DNA of 64,000 bases, taken from positions 248,001 to 312,000 of the forward strand of contig NZ_SJPT01000006.1 in the NCBI RefSeq assembly GCF_007860095.1. Direction: 5' to 3'. How positions within the stretch are numbered: position 1 is the first letter of the stretch; each line of letters begins with the position of its first letter. The stretch is from Novipirellula galeiformis. Its GTDB lineage: Bacteria > Planctomycetota > Planctomycetia > Pirellulales > Pirellulaceae. The translations under genes and the position numbers were made by a program. Of this stretch, positions 8,996 to 17,794 are shown one piece after another. A model generated the notes under the pieces. The model saw nothing but the letters and a program-made list of their open reading frames with translations, was not told the DNA's origin and searched no databases.

Positions 8996-11900
8996 CTAGC
9001 TACATCCCATGCTATTTCCACAGTTGTGACAGAGGTAACAATTGCCGTTGCGAACGGTGATCGATCCACAATTGTCACACGATGGCGCGTCAATCTGGAA
9101 ACGGGCAAACTGCTGTTCTTGCGAAGCTGGCGAGGTTTCAGTTTGCGAATGGCCATTGCCCTGGCTGCCACCGTTGCCGGTTGCCGAATCTTGCAGACTG
9201 GCCAAGAACGTAGCACGCTCGGCGAGGGCGACTGCGGCCCCGGCATCTTCCTTCAATTCTTGCGTCACACGATTGGGTGAAGCGACCACGGGTCCGTTGC
9301 CGGCGTTGGTTTTATCCCCCGCGTCGGCATTTGCGGCGGACGGGGAATAATCGCTATGGCCACTCATGAACGTCAGCCCCAACCAACGCGCGATGTAGTC
9401 GACCACACTCTTAGCAATGCGGATGTCTTTGTTGCTCGTCATCCCCATCGGTTCGAAACGGGTGTGGCTAAACTTGTTGACCAACACCTCCAACGGTACG
9501 CCATATTGAAGTGCGATTGAAAGCGCGGTGCCGAAGCTGTCCATGATGCCGCCGATCGTCGATCCCTCTTTGGCCATCGTGATGAACATTTCACCAGGAC
9601 GTCCATCGGGATACAAACCGACGCACAAGTAGCCTTCATGCCCCGCGATGCTGAACTTGTGGGTCAAGCTTTGGCGCGTGTCGGGCAAACGTTCGCGACG
9701 TGGCTTGAAGACAACCTTTTCAATCGTCTTGGTCACCCCTGGTGCTGCTGCCGCCGCTTCCTTGCCCTCGCTCTTCTTTGTATTGAGCGGTTGCGATTGC
9801 TTGCTACCGTCGCGGTAGATTGCAATGGCCTTGAGCCCAAGTTCCCAACCCCAGAAATAAGCGTCGGCAATGTCCTTGGCCGTCACGTCGGTGGGCATGT
9901 TGACCGTCTTGCTGATCGCACCGGAGAGGAACGGCTGAGCCGCCGCCATCATGGTGACGTGAGCTTGCCACGCGATGCTGCGAACACCGTTATTGGGTTT
10001 GAACGCACAATCGAAGACCTTCAAGTGTTCGGGATCGAGATCGGGAGCCCCTTCGATCGTGTCGTTCTCGTCAACGTACGCCAACACGCCTTCGACCTGA
10101 GCTTCGTCATAACCGAGTTTTTGCAGACCTAGACGAACGGTTTGGTTGACGATCTTGAGCATCCCGCCTCCGGCGAGCTGCTTGTATTTCACCAACGCGA
10201 TGTCAGGCTCGATTCCAGTGGTGTCGCAATCCATCATGAAGCTGATCGTGCCGGTCGGAGCAAGCACGGTGGCTTGAGCGTTGCGGAAGCCGTATTTGTT
10301 GCCGATCTTCAGCACTTCATCCCACAATTCGCGTGCGGCGACCTTAAGCTCCGCAGGGCCATCATCGTGAATTTGCTCACAAGCGTCGCGGTGCATTTGC
10401 ATCACGTTGAGCATCGGCTCTGCGTTGTTGACATAACCATCGAAGGGACCAACGACCGACGCAATTTCAGCACTGGTCCGGTTCGCTTCGCCGTGCAGTA
10501 GTGCGGTCAACGAACCGCACAAGCCCCGCGCTGCGTCGGAGTCGTAGGCGAGTCCGGACGTCATCACGACGCTGCCCAGGTTCGAGTAGCCGAGCCCCAA
10601 GGGACGATACTTGTGGCTATTGCGAGCGATCGGCTCGGTCGGATAGCTGGCGTGGTCGACCAAGATTTCTTGAGCGATGAAGAACAATCGCGATGCCGCA
10701 CGGAAACGTTCGACGTTGAAGGTGCCGTCGGTCTTGCTGACAAACTTCATCAAGTTGATCGAAGCGAGGTTGCACGCGGTATCGTCGAGGAACATGTACT
10801 CCGAGCACGGATTACTAGCGTTAATCGCCCCACTGTTCGGACAGGTGTGCCACTTGTTGATTGTCGTGTCGTACTGAACGCCGGGGTCGCCACAATGCCA
10901 AGCACACTCGGCCATCTTGTTCAACAACTCGCGAGCGTCGTACTCCGGTGCCGCCTCTTTGACTTTGTCGCTGATCCAACGCGTTTGCCAACGTCCGTTG
11001 TCACGAACGGTTTCCATGAAATCGTCGGTAACACGAACCGAAAGGTTCGCGTTTTGGAAACAAACGCTGCCGTACGCTTCGCCATTGAAATTGGACTCAT
11101 AACCTTCGCGAATCAGCGCGTGAGCCTTCTTCTCTTCGTTCCATTTGCACTCGACAAATTCGAGCACATCGGGATGCCAAACCTTCAACGATTGCATCTT
11201 CGCAGCGCGGCGTGTTTTGCCACCGCTTTTGACGACGCCAGCGATTGAATCGTAGACACGCATGAACGACAAGGGGCCCGAAGGCGTTCCGCCGCCAGAG
11301 AGTTTTTCGCGTTGCGAACGGATGGTCGAAAGGTCAGTGCCGGTCCCGCTACCGAACTTGAACAACATCGCCTCGCTGCACGCGAGCCGCATGATGTCTT
11401 CCATATTGTCGTTGACCGATTGGATGAAACACGCCGAGCCTTGCGGGTACTCATACGGGTTATCCGGTTGTGCAGTGTCCTGAGACGCTTCGTTCCAGTG
11501 CCAGTTGCACTTCGAGCCCACCACACCATATTGAGCGTGCAACCCGACGTTGAACCAAACGGGGCTGTTGAACGCACCGTGCTGATGCAAGCACAACCAG
11601 GTCAAATCGCGATAGAATCGCTCGCCATCTTCCGCGGAATCAAAGTAGCCGTCTTCAAGTCCCCAATCGGCAATCGTACGAGTGACGCGGTGGACCAATT
11701 GACGAACGCTTCGCTCGCGTTCCCCTGGGTTCTTGGGGTCGCCGTAGAAATACTTTGAAACCACCACGTTGGTCGCCAATTGGCTCCAACTGGCCGGCAC
11801 TTCGCAGTCGTTCTGTTCGAACAATGCGCTGCCGCTTTCGTCTTTGATCGTCGCGCTGCGCAATTCCCAACGCGTCGTCGCGAATGGAGTTTGCCCATCG

Positions 11901-12088
11901 TCGGGACAAAAGACGGTGTCAATTTTTAAACCGGCCGAACCATTACCGTTGTTTCGCGAACGAAGCTTTTTGCCAAACTTGCTTTGCGCATATTCAACGC
12001 CATGCTGCTCGTTAACACGTCGCAGTGCGGGATCATTGTCAGCCGAGGGTGAACTTTCGTGGGTACGTTCCGATAGAACCGATGCCAT
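8996..12088 (-). CDS. nrdJ: Vitamin B12-dependent (class II) ribonucleotide reductase
   Basis: A 1030-residue enzyme reducing ribonucleotides to deoxyribonucleotides with adenosylcobalamin. It holds the catalytic-domain pattern: FNSPVWFNVGL near the N-terminus, GSACFIQSV with one redox Cys, NPCSEYMFLDDTACNLASINL with the N-x-C-x-E active-site loop, and APTGTISFMMDCDTTGIEPD. A TSCPD-type domain (residues ~810-920, including GEMFITMAKEGSTIGGIMDS) and a C-terminal Cys-rich tail (CDNCG...CYLCHNCGNSMGCS) follow, as in the long NrdJ family. The ATG at 12088 is the natural start. It is a single-gene unit with its own terminator. Upstream there are two NrdR-like boxes; I looked for a cobalamin riboswitch and did not see a B12 box. 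No intein is apparent. Confidence 0.96.
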   Translation of the reverse strand: MASVLSERTHESSPSADNDPALRRVNEQHGVEYAQSKFGKKLRSRNNGNGSAGLKIDTVFCPDDGQTPFATTRWELRSATIKDESGSALFEQNDCEVPASWSQLATNVVVSKYFYGDPKNPGERERSVRQLVHRVTRTIADWGLEDGYFDSAEDGERFYRDLTWLCLHQHGAFNSPVWFNVGLHAQYGVVGSKCNWHWNEASQDTAQPDNPYEYPQGSACFIQSVNDNMEDIMRLACSEAMLFKFGSGTGTDLSTIRSQREKLSGGGTPSGPLSFMRVYDSIAGVVKSGGKTRRAAKMQSLKVWHPDVLEFVECKWNEEKKAHALIREGYESNFNGEAYGSVCFQNANLSVRVTDDFMETVRDNGRWQTRWISDKVKEAAPEYDARELLNKMAECAWHCGDPGVQYDTTINKWHTCPNSGAINASNPCSEYMFLDDTACNLASINLMKFVSKTDGTFNVERFRAASRLFFIAQEILVDHASYPTEPIARNSHKYRPLGLGYSNLGSVVMTSGLAYDSDAARGLCGSLTALLHGEANRTSAEIASVVGPFDGYVNNAEPMLNVMQMHRDACEQIHDDGPAELKVAARELWDEVLKIGNKYGFRNAQATVLAPTGTISFMMDCDTTGIEPDIALVKYKQLAGGGMLKIVNQTVRLGLQKLGYDEAQVEGVLAYVDENDTIEGAPDLDPEHLKVFDCAFKPNNGVRSIAWQAHVTMMAAAQPFLSGAISKTVNMPTDVTAKDIADAYFWGWELGLKAIAIYRDGSKQSQPLNTKKSEGKEAAAAAPGVTKTIEKVVFKPRRERLPDTRQSLTHKFSIAGHEGYLCVGLYPDGRPGEMFITMAKEGSTIGGIMDSFGTALSIALQYGVPLEVLVNKFSHTRFEPMGMTSNKDIRIAKSVVDYIARWLGLTFMSGHSDYSPSAANADAGDKTNAGNGPVVASPNRVTQELKEDAGAAVALAERATFLASLQDSATGNGGSQGNGHSQTETSPASQEQQFARFQIDAPSCDNCGSITVRNGNCYLCHNCGNSMGCS

Positions 12089-12312
12089 CGCTTTGAGACT
12101 CCTAGTGTGTTTCGTCCGTGGGGCTTGTACCGATCGTCAAGACAAAGCTCGCGATCCTCGCGAAAACGTCGGGTACTCACCAAACTGGTATAAGAAATGT
12201 GTTGCCGTGGTCGCTGTACGTGTGGTGCTTTTTTCACGTCCATTGGGGAGCACATCCGGTGGAACCCGACTCTCCGATCCAAAACGCTGCGTTTCTCTAA
12301 ACGCTAATGCCA

Positions 12313-12360
12313 TCACTACCCGTAGTGCTGATTCCGGCTCAACCACACTACATATGGGCG
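12313..12360 (-). promoter_or_regulatory. Tandem NrdR-like boxes upstream of nrdJ
   Basis: Box 1 (12313-12328) contains the inverted repeat CACTACCCGTAGTG. Box 2 (12345-12360) reads ACACTACATATGGGCG. Against the NrdR consensus acaCwAtATaTwGtgt they match about 10 and 11 of 16 positions. Their centres are 32 bp apart, the usual three-helical-turn spacing of paired NrdR boxes. They sit 225-270 bp before the nrdJ start. Matches were counted by eye. NrdR itself is not in this window. Confidence 0.5.
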
Positions 12361-12420
12361 ACTGGCGAATCTTAGGCATTGCGTGCTGGGTGTCAAACCG
12401 AATCCTACGAAATCGCTAAC

Positions 12421-13508
12421 TCGTTATTGATGCTCGACTTAGATTCACTCCAGCGACATCCAACGCAAACGAAAATCAAGCAACCATTAATCCCTAAGTT
12501 GTGTGCTGATTAAGGTTTAGAGAACGTTGCTCGCTTGACAAAGGATGACCTAAAAATCTTGTTGGATTGTGTAAAAAAGATTAGCAAAGACAGGAGGTCC
12601 AAGGGAGATGCGCAGCTTACGTCGCTCTCCAAATCAACGATGGGGTAAAAACCACCCCCACCGAACAAAAGATCACCTTCCTGGGATCGAGCCATACGCC
12701 CCCGAGTCGATTCGCCGCCAAAGCCCCTCCGTGGTGGTAAACCAGACGGTAACACTCGTCTTGACTCGCCGATCGCATCCCCAGTTCGCCCATCTTCCGG
12801 CCCCCTCCAACCAGCCCCCCTGCGGAAATACCAAGTCCCCACCCAGGAAAGCGAAATAAATGGAAGCAATCCGCAAAAAAAATCGAGTGGGTTAGCCACT
12901 TAGCGGGCAAACGTCATTCTCTTTCTCCCCAAGCATCAGGGGATGCTCGACGGAGGACCGCTGGGCTAATGCAGCGTTACCGCTTAATTCAAAGGGAGCG
13001 AAACGTGCGTGAGAGGATTGTCCTACCCAGTTCAACATCGAACGTCGTGACGACTTCCGCTACAACTTGCACCCTCATTCGCAGTGGGAACGTCGCACGA
13101 GGTTCGCGGGTGAGTCAGCCTGGGGACGAGGGGTTTACAAGCTATGCGGGTGCGTACAGCGATGGAACGTCGCCCGAGTTGAACACCGCCGGGGTATCGG
13201 ATCGTCAAGAAAAAGGGCAAGATACCCCCTTGGATGGCGAGTCCTTGCCTTTACCACGATGCGCCTTGCAATCGCCCCTGGGGGATCGCAAGCAAATCGC
13301 AGGCGAGGCGACTGGAGGCGACGCAATGTCGTCCGGCGGTGGGAATCCCAGATTCAGACGAGCGATGTAGCTCGCACTGCGGCAAAGTTTTATCCGTCAA
13401 GATCGCCCTCGACATCATCCAACACGCTATCGCACATCGATCACGCAATCGCAGCGAGTTCTCAGGCGAAGGAACTCGCTCGGTGAGGAACCTTAGGAAT
13501 TCAATTCA
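12421..13508. other. Long stretch without a convincing gene
   Basis: About 1.1 kb between the nrdJ control region and the isomerase gene. Open frames here (12510-12899 minus, 12969-13370 plus, and smaller ones) show no recognisable family, no consistent codon pattern and no clear start site. One inverted repeat is visible: GGGGTATC (13193-13200) with GATACCCC near 13229, with a loop of about 20 nt. I do not recognise tmRNA, RNase P RNA, SRP RNA or a tRNA here. Confidence 0.5.
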
Positions 13509-14327
13509 ATGTCACGACGCTACGCAATTTGCAATGAAACGTTTCAACAATGGCCGCTAGAGCGTGCTGTGAAATTCGCGAAAGAGGCGGGTTACACGGG
13601 CTGGGAAGTAGCACCGTTCATGCTCTCCGACGACATTCGTACGTTTAGTAAAAGCCAACGCGAAGATTATCGCGACACCGTGACAAGCGCGGGACTGGAG
13701 ATCGTCGGATTGCATTGGTTGTTGGCCAAAACCGAAGGCTTGCATCTCACCACGCTGGATGCCGAGACTCGCAAACGCACGACGGATTACTTTTGCGAAC
13801 TGATTCAATTGTGCAGCGACTTAGGAGGGCCATTGATGGTGCTGGGGTCACCGGCGCAGCGCAATTTGACGGAAGGTCAATCGATGGACCAAGCGATGCA
13901 AAACGCGGCCGAAGTGATTTCGGGATGCGTCGCAGCCCTCGAGGAACATCACGTTCAAATCGCACTCGAACCGCTGGGCCCTCAAGAGGGCAATTTTTTG
14001 AACACGGCCGCCCAGGCGAGGCAATTGCAAGCAATGATCGGCAGTTCGCAGGTCGGATTGCACTTGGATGTCAAAGCGATGAGTACGGAGCCCGATCCGA
14101 TCCCTCAGGTCATTCGGGACAACGCCGATTGGATGCTACATTTCCACGCGAACGATCCGAATCTGCTGGGGCCGGGGATGGGTGACGTCGATTTCCGCCC
14201 GATTTTCACCGCGTTGGACGAAGTCAACTACGACGGTTGGATTAGCGTGGAAGTGTTTGATTACTCGCCCGGCGCCGAACGTTTGCTGAACGAAAGCATG
14301 CAAAACATGCTGGCTGCCCAAGCATAA
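13509..14327 (+). CDS. Sugar phosphate isomerase/epimerase (TIM barrel, xylose-isomerase-like)
   Basis: A 272-residue cytoplasmic protein of the AP_endonuclase_2/IolE-type family. Metal ligand candidates are in the expected order: Glu in IALEPLGP, Asp in GLHLDVKAM, His in WMLHFHAND and Glu in ISVEVFDYSPG. It has no signal peptide. The start is supported by GAGGAA and TAGGAA about 10-20 nt before the ATG. The family isomerises or epimerises small sugars, inositol intermediates or hydroxypyruvate; the substrate cannot be deduced. The gene has no close operon partner: the next gene starts about 200 bp on. Confidence 0.88.
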   Translation: MSRRYAICNETFQQWPLERAVKFAKEAGYTGWEVAPFMLSDDIRTFSKSQREDYRDTVTSAGLEIVGLHWLLAKTEGLHLTTLDAETRKRTTDYFCELIQLCSDLGGPLMVLGSPAQRNLTEGQSMDQAMQNAAEVISGCVAALEEHHVQIALEPLGPQEGNFLNTAAQARQLQAMIGSSQVGLHLDVKAMSTEPDPIPQVIRDNADWMLHFHANDPNLLGPGMGDVDFRPIFTALDEVNYDGWISVEVFDYSPGAERLLNESMQNMLAAQA

Positions 14328-14534
14328 CCCTGTGGTAGGCAGTGGCCGAATGTGGGGGGGGGGCGAGCGACCGAGAACGACTCGGCACGTTCGCCGCTTC
14401 CTCCGAAGCGCTCGCCGCTCGCTTGGATAGAGCAACATCGATTCCGACGACTAAGTTGCTCTTGGCCGCCCGATCGTTCACAATAGACGCAGTTTTCATT
14501 GCTTCATCCCCTCGTCTGTTAGGTGCGGATCGGC

Positions 14535-15464
14535 ATGCCAAATTCAGATGAGTCATCCGATCTGAACCGCGTCAGGAAGCCGTCGGAAAAGAGCTCCTCC
14601 TCGGGTGTCTCCTCCTCGTCAGGCCAACCCGCCAATCCCCCACCGACCAATCCAATGGAAGGTGGCCATTGGCGCCCGGTACGTCCTGAGGAATTGCTGC
14701 GCAAGAACGCACCTACCGAACGCGAGTCACATCAGCTCGATGACAATCCCAAGCTGATTCGTCAACGTCGCCAAGAGCTCGAAGTGCATCTAAAGTCGTC
14801 TCCCACCGATCAAGAAGCGTTTCGCGAATTGGCCTCGATCTACCGCCAGGAGGATCGACCTCAGGAAGCCAAGCGAGTCTTGACCGAAGCACTACGGATC
14901 TTCCCCGACAATGCTTCGTTGTTGTGGGATTTAGAGGAAGCGAAACTAGCCAGATCGTTACAGCAGTATCGCGAGGTCAGTGATTTGGCAGCCCGGCTGA
15001 AAACAAGCGAGGTCGAACGCGAGTTAAAGCGAAGTCGAGAAGATTGGGCGTATCGACGCATCGAGGTTTGCGAGGCCCGGCTCAAGCGAGACCCGTCGCT
15101 TGAACATTTACGACTCGTTTTGGCGGAAGCCTACATCGATACGGAACAGCAAGACAAAGCGATCAGCGAGCTGGACGCGTTGGTGAAGAACGACGAGTTT
15201 TCACCGCAAGCTTATTTGTTGCGTGGAAAGTGTTTACTTAGCCTTGGTCATGATGTCCAAGCGATGGCATCGTTGCGGGCTGCGGGGCTGCGTCGCGCCG
15301 TGGTGGCGCCGTTGCAAACGCGGTTAGCAGCGCTAAGGTTGTTGTGTGAAACGGCACAACGGCTTGGCATCGAGTTGCTGTCGGAGCACTACCAACGCCA
15401 CTTGGCGATGGTCGAAGCCGAGATAGCCAAGTCGACCACAGCGGCAAAGATGAAACGCGTTTAA
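14535..15464 (+). CDS. Tetratricopeptide-repeat protein
   Basis: About 309 residues from the ATG at 14535; an in-frame GTG at 14523 would add four residues. The first ~60 residues are low-complexity (Ser/Pro-rich, SSSSGVSSSSGQP). Residues ~70-250 hold helical TPR-like pairs: AFRELASIYRQEDRPQEAKRVLTEALRIFPDNA, and LRLVLAEAYIDTEQQDKAISELDAL followed by AYLLRGKCLLSLGHDVQA. No signal peptide or membrane segment, so a cytoplasmic scaffold is likely. It is followed at 66 bp by the WXG100-like gene and then the coiled-coil gene, all on the same strand, so the three are probably co-expressed. The partner is unknown. Confidence 0.8.
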   Translation: MPNSDESSDLNRVRKPSEKSSSSGVSSSSGQPANPPPTNPMEGGHWRPVRPEELLRKNAPTERESHQLDDNPKLIRQRRQELEVHLKSSPTDQEAFRELASIYRQEDRPQEAKRVLTEALRIFPDNASLLWDLEEAKLARSLQQYREVSDLAARLKTSEVERELKRSREDWAYRRIEVCEARLKRDPSLEHLRLVLAEAYIDTEQQDKAISELDALVKNDEFSPQAYLLRGKCLLSLGHDVQAMASLRAAGLRRAVVAPLQTRLAALRLLCETAQRLGIELLSEHYQRHLAMVEAEIAKSTTAAKMKRV

Positions 15465-15530
15465 CCCATTCCGATCACAGCTCCCCCGTGGCGGTGATCG
15501 CCGCCACGTTTTCTTGGAAGGCCAACCGTC

Positions 15531-15800
15531 ATGAACCAAGCCGTCGTCGACCCCGAACAATTACGGCAATTTGCCGCCCATCTGCATCGATTTTCCGAAG
15601 AGCTAAAACAGCGGTCCACTGGGTTAGCAGCCCAGATGAACCAACTCGAACAAACATGGCGCGATGAACAGCAACGCAAATTTGCCGAGGAGTTCACGAC
15701 ACAAATGCGTCAACTCTCGCGACTGATTCAATCCACCGAAGCACACGTCCCCTACCTGATGCGAAAAGCCGAACAGATTGATGCGTACCTCGGACGCTAA
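15531..15800 (+). CDS. WXG100-like (ESAT-6-type) small helical protein
   Basis: An 89-residue protein of two predicted helices around Trp43 in LEQTWRDEQQRKF, with the W-R-D turn in place of W-x-G. Size, central Trp and all-helical amphipathic pattern match the WXG100 superfamily. Such proteins are usually helical-hairpin dimers exported by type VII (EccC/EssC) systems, but planctomycete relatives often lie away from such ATPases. The C-terminus (RKAEQIDAYLGR) shows no clear YxxxD/E export motif. A GGAAGG lies about 11 nt before the ATG. It lies between the TPR gene and a coiled-coil gene; no EccC ATPase is within the window. Confidence 0.7.
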   Translation: MNQAVVDPEQLRQFAAHLHRFSEELKQRSTGLAAQMNQLEQTWRDEQQRKFAEEFTTQMRQLSRLIQSTEAHVPYLMRKAEQIDAYLGR

Positions 15801-15843
15801 CGGTCGGTTTTCGTGACCGGATTGTTCCTGTATCACTGCGGAA

Positions 15844-16347
15844 ATGGCTATGTCAACGAGTAACGTTCGCAACATCGATTCGCTTGCCGCACTCCACAGC
15901 GGCATGCTCCGGCTGGCTCATGATTGGGACAATACGGTGCAAGAATTGAGCAGCTTCGTGCAGCGTGCGGAGGAGCATTTTTCGCAAACACAGCCTCGTT
16001 ATTGGCGGCGCCAAACTCAGCTTGCCGAACGTGAGCTCAACGAAGCCAAAGACAACTTGGCCCGCAAACGAGCGTCGATTCGCATCGAAGATCGCCCCGC
16101 CGCAAGCGAAGCGGTTGCGCGAGTCCAGAAAGCCGAACGGCGACTACGGGTCTGTGAAGACAAGACTCGTCAATTGCGTTCTTGGGCGAACGAGGTTGCC
16201 AAGGCATGCGATGGCCTGCGTGGGCCGCTAGCCGACGTGCATGAACACTGTGATACCATCCTTCCGCAAGCTGCACGTGAACTTGCAACTTTGATCGATC
16301 AACTGCGTCAATACGCCGAACAAGCACGGCAACGTGATTCGCTGTAG
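15844..16347 (+). CDS. Coiled-coil protein next to the WXG100-like gene
   Basis: A 167-residue, almost entirely helical protein rich in Glu, Arg, Gln and Ala, without signal peptide or membrane segment. Two long heptad stretches are visible (about residues 50-110, ERELNEAKDNLARKRASIR and EAVARVQKAERRLRVCEDKT; and 125-162). The start may be ATG 15844 or 15850. It follows the WXG100-like gene by 43 bp. I do not recognise a named family. From position it may bind the WXG100-like product or the TPR protein. Confidence 0.7.
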   Translation: MAMSTSNVRNIDSLAALHSGMLRLAHDWDNTVQELSSFVQRAEEHFSQTQPRYWRRQTQLAERELNEAKDNLARKRASIRIEDRPAASEAVARVQKAERRLRVCEDKTRQLRSWANEVAKACDGLRGPLADVHEHCDTILPQAARELATLIDQLRQYAEQARQRDSL

Positions 16348-16441
16348 TTCCGACGCTTTCGTTTGCGTTTTGCATTTCAAAAAAGGCGTCTGACCATGAG
16401 CCCTGACAAACTCGACTCGATCAAGTTCGTCGTGGGGGTGA

Positions 16442-16579
16442 TCGCCCGACGGAGGCTCTGGGTTAGCAGCGGCAATCGGCGCAGACCTCTGCAAATCAAA
16501 GGGCGGACGTAGTTCGGTGGAAAGCCAACGAGGCATTGGCAATCAATTTCACGTCCCATTGCCACTGGAAATTCCATCA
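16442..16579 (+). pseudogene. Remnant of a histidine kinase ATPase domain (3' end)
   Basis: In the frame of the next gene, 16451-16579 reads GGSGLAAAIGADLC, KSKGGRSSVESQRGIG and NQFHVPLPLE. This follows the HATPase_c end of hybrid kinases (GGTGLGLAI ... MGGRI.VES..G.GS.F.F.LPL). The Gly-rich G2 motif is degraded (GGSGLAAAI) and an in-frame TGA at 16439-16441 precedes it. Nothing kinase-like can be read further upstream before the coiled-coil gene ends at 16347. So only the tail of the kinase is left. Confidence 0.65.
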
Positions 16580-17794
16580 ATGCAAAACGTCAACGAAAAG
16601 AACCCTGCAAATTTCCATGGCCAACGCGTGCTGATTGTTGACAACAATGCCACGAACGCGTTAGAGCTACACGAGCGATTATCGCAGTGGTCGTTATCAC
16701 CCACGGTGGTTTCGAGTGCCGCAGCCTGCTTGAGCGAATTACGTCACCCCCGCGATCCGTCCTTGGCAATTAAAGTCGTCCTGCTCGTTGCGACGATGCT
16801 AGAGAGGGACGGTCGGGAAGTCCTTGACCACCTACAGCGTGAACCCTCACTTGCTTCGGTGCCGGTCATCCTCGTTTCGCCGATCGATCGCCCCCCCGAG
16901 GATGAACCAGCGACGTCCTCCTTGATTCACCCACCACGGCTTAAACCGGTATCGCCCAAAACGCTGCGAGAAGCCTTGGAATCCGTTTTTTCAGTCTCTT
17001 TAACGAATGATTCAGTGAGCAACGTCTTAGCATCACCGGTAACTTCCATCGCCCCCACGACGCATCCACGCACGATTTTGCTGGCCGACGACGTCGTGGT
17101 CAACCAAAGGGTGATCACCAAGCTGCTCGAACAACGGGGCCATCGCGTGACCGTCGTTGGCAATGGGCGTGAAGCGGTCGAATATTCGCAGACAGGCCAA
17201 TACGATGTCATTTTGATGGAAATTCAAATGCCGGTACTCGACGGTTTCCTGGCCACACGCGAGATTCGCGAGCGCGAACAGGGCAACGCCCCCCCCGTTC
17301 AAATCATTGCCCTCACGGCGGATGTATTGGAACGCGATCGCCAGCAGTGCATTGCCGCGGGGATGGATGATTTCATTGCCAAACCCTTTGTCCCCGAGCG
17401 ATTATTCGAAGCCATCGAGCACCCGGTTTCCGCGGCTCCCGCGGCGCAAACACCGCATAATGGTTCGACGGAATTTGATTTTGATGCCGTGCTAAAAAAC
17501 ACCGGCCACGCCCCCTCGTTTGTGCGTGAGTTGATCAAGATGTTCCAAACCGAGTCCGTTCGACAACTCGACGCGATCCGCGACGCGGTGGCCGCGCGCG
17601 ATGCTCAACAGATTCAAGCCACGGCACATATTCTCAAAGGCTCGGTCTCTTTGTTCGGAGCGAAGGCTTGCATCGAAGCGGCATTAAAACTGGAAAAAAT
17701 GGGCGAGCATGATGAATTGTGCCAAGTGGACCAGCAATGCCAACATGTTTGTGATTTGACCGAAGCACTTCGCGAGTCATTGAAAGAATTCTAA
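16517..17794 (+). CDS. Dual-receiver + HPt protein derived from a truncated hybrid histidine kinase
   Basis: The frame is open from a GTG at 16517; ATG 16580 gives 404 residues and is the more likely start. Numbered from 16580: receiver 1 (residues ~15-135) has the expected fold but Val70 where the phospho-acceptor Asp should be (VVLLVATMLERDG). Receiver 2 (~164-285) keeps the acidic pair (LADD), Thr246 and Lys268, but has Glu214 in place of Asp (ILMEIQMPVLDG). An HPt domain (~300-404) carries AHILKGS with His350. Thus only the HPt histidine could be phosphorylated in the normal way; Glu214 might mimic the phosphorylated state (inference). The upstream ATPase fragment in the same frame shows it arose from a hybrid kinase. 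It lies 5' of the receiver-Ser/Thr-kinase gene, with 350 bp between. Confidence 0.82.
   Translation: MESQRGIGNQFHVPLPLEIPSMQNVNEKNPANFHGQRVLIVDNNATNALELHERLSQWSLSPTVVSSAAACLSELRHPRDPSLAIKVVLLVATMLERDGREVLDHLQREPSLASVPVILVSPIDRPPEDEPATSSLIHPPRLKPVSPKTLREALESVFSVSLTNDSVSNVLASPVTSIAPTTHPRTILLADDVVVNQRVITKLLEQRGHRVTVVGNGREAVEYSQTGQYDVILMEIQMPVLDGFLATREIREREQGNAPPVQIIALTADVLERDRQQCIAAGMDDFIAKPFVPERLFEAIEHPVSAAPAAQTPHNGSTEFDFDAVLKNTGHAPSFVRELIKMFQTESVRQLDAIRDAVAARDAQQIQATAHILKGSVSLFGAKACIEAALKLEKMGEHDELCQVDQQCQHVCDLTEALRESLKEF

Noticed and set aside
12089-12420. Cobalamin riboswitch upstream of the B12-dependent reductase
   Set aside because: No B12-box-like sequence or matching helices were found on the minus strand; NrdR-like boxes are a better explanation of the upstream structure.
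12510-12910. Minus-strand open frames of up to 129 codons
   Set aside because: No family pattern, overlapping alternatives in all three frames and no start signal. Composition (Gly/Arg/Trp-rich) suggests chance frames.
12969-13370. Plus-strand open frame of 133 codons before the isomerase gene
   Set aside because: It has GGAGGA upstream, but its sequence is low-complexity without recognisable domain, and it is followed by 138 bp without connection to the next gene. Possible but not supported.
14242-14556. Minus-strand open frame covering the isomerase 3' end and TPR gene 5' end
   Set aside because: It overlaps two genes with clear family evidence and shows no domain.
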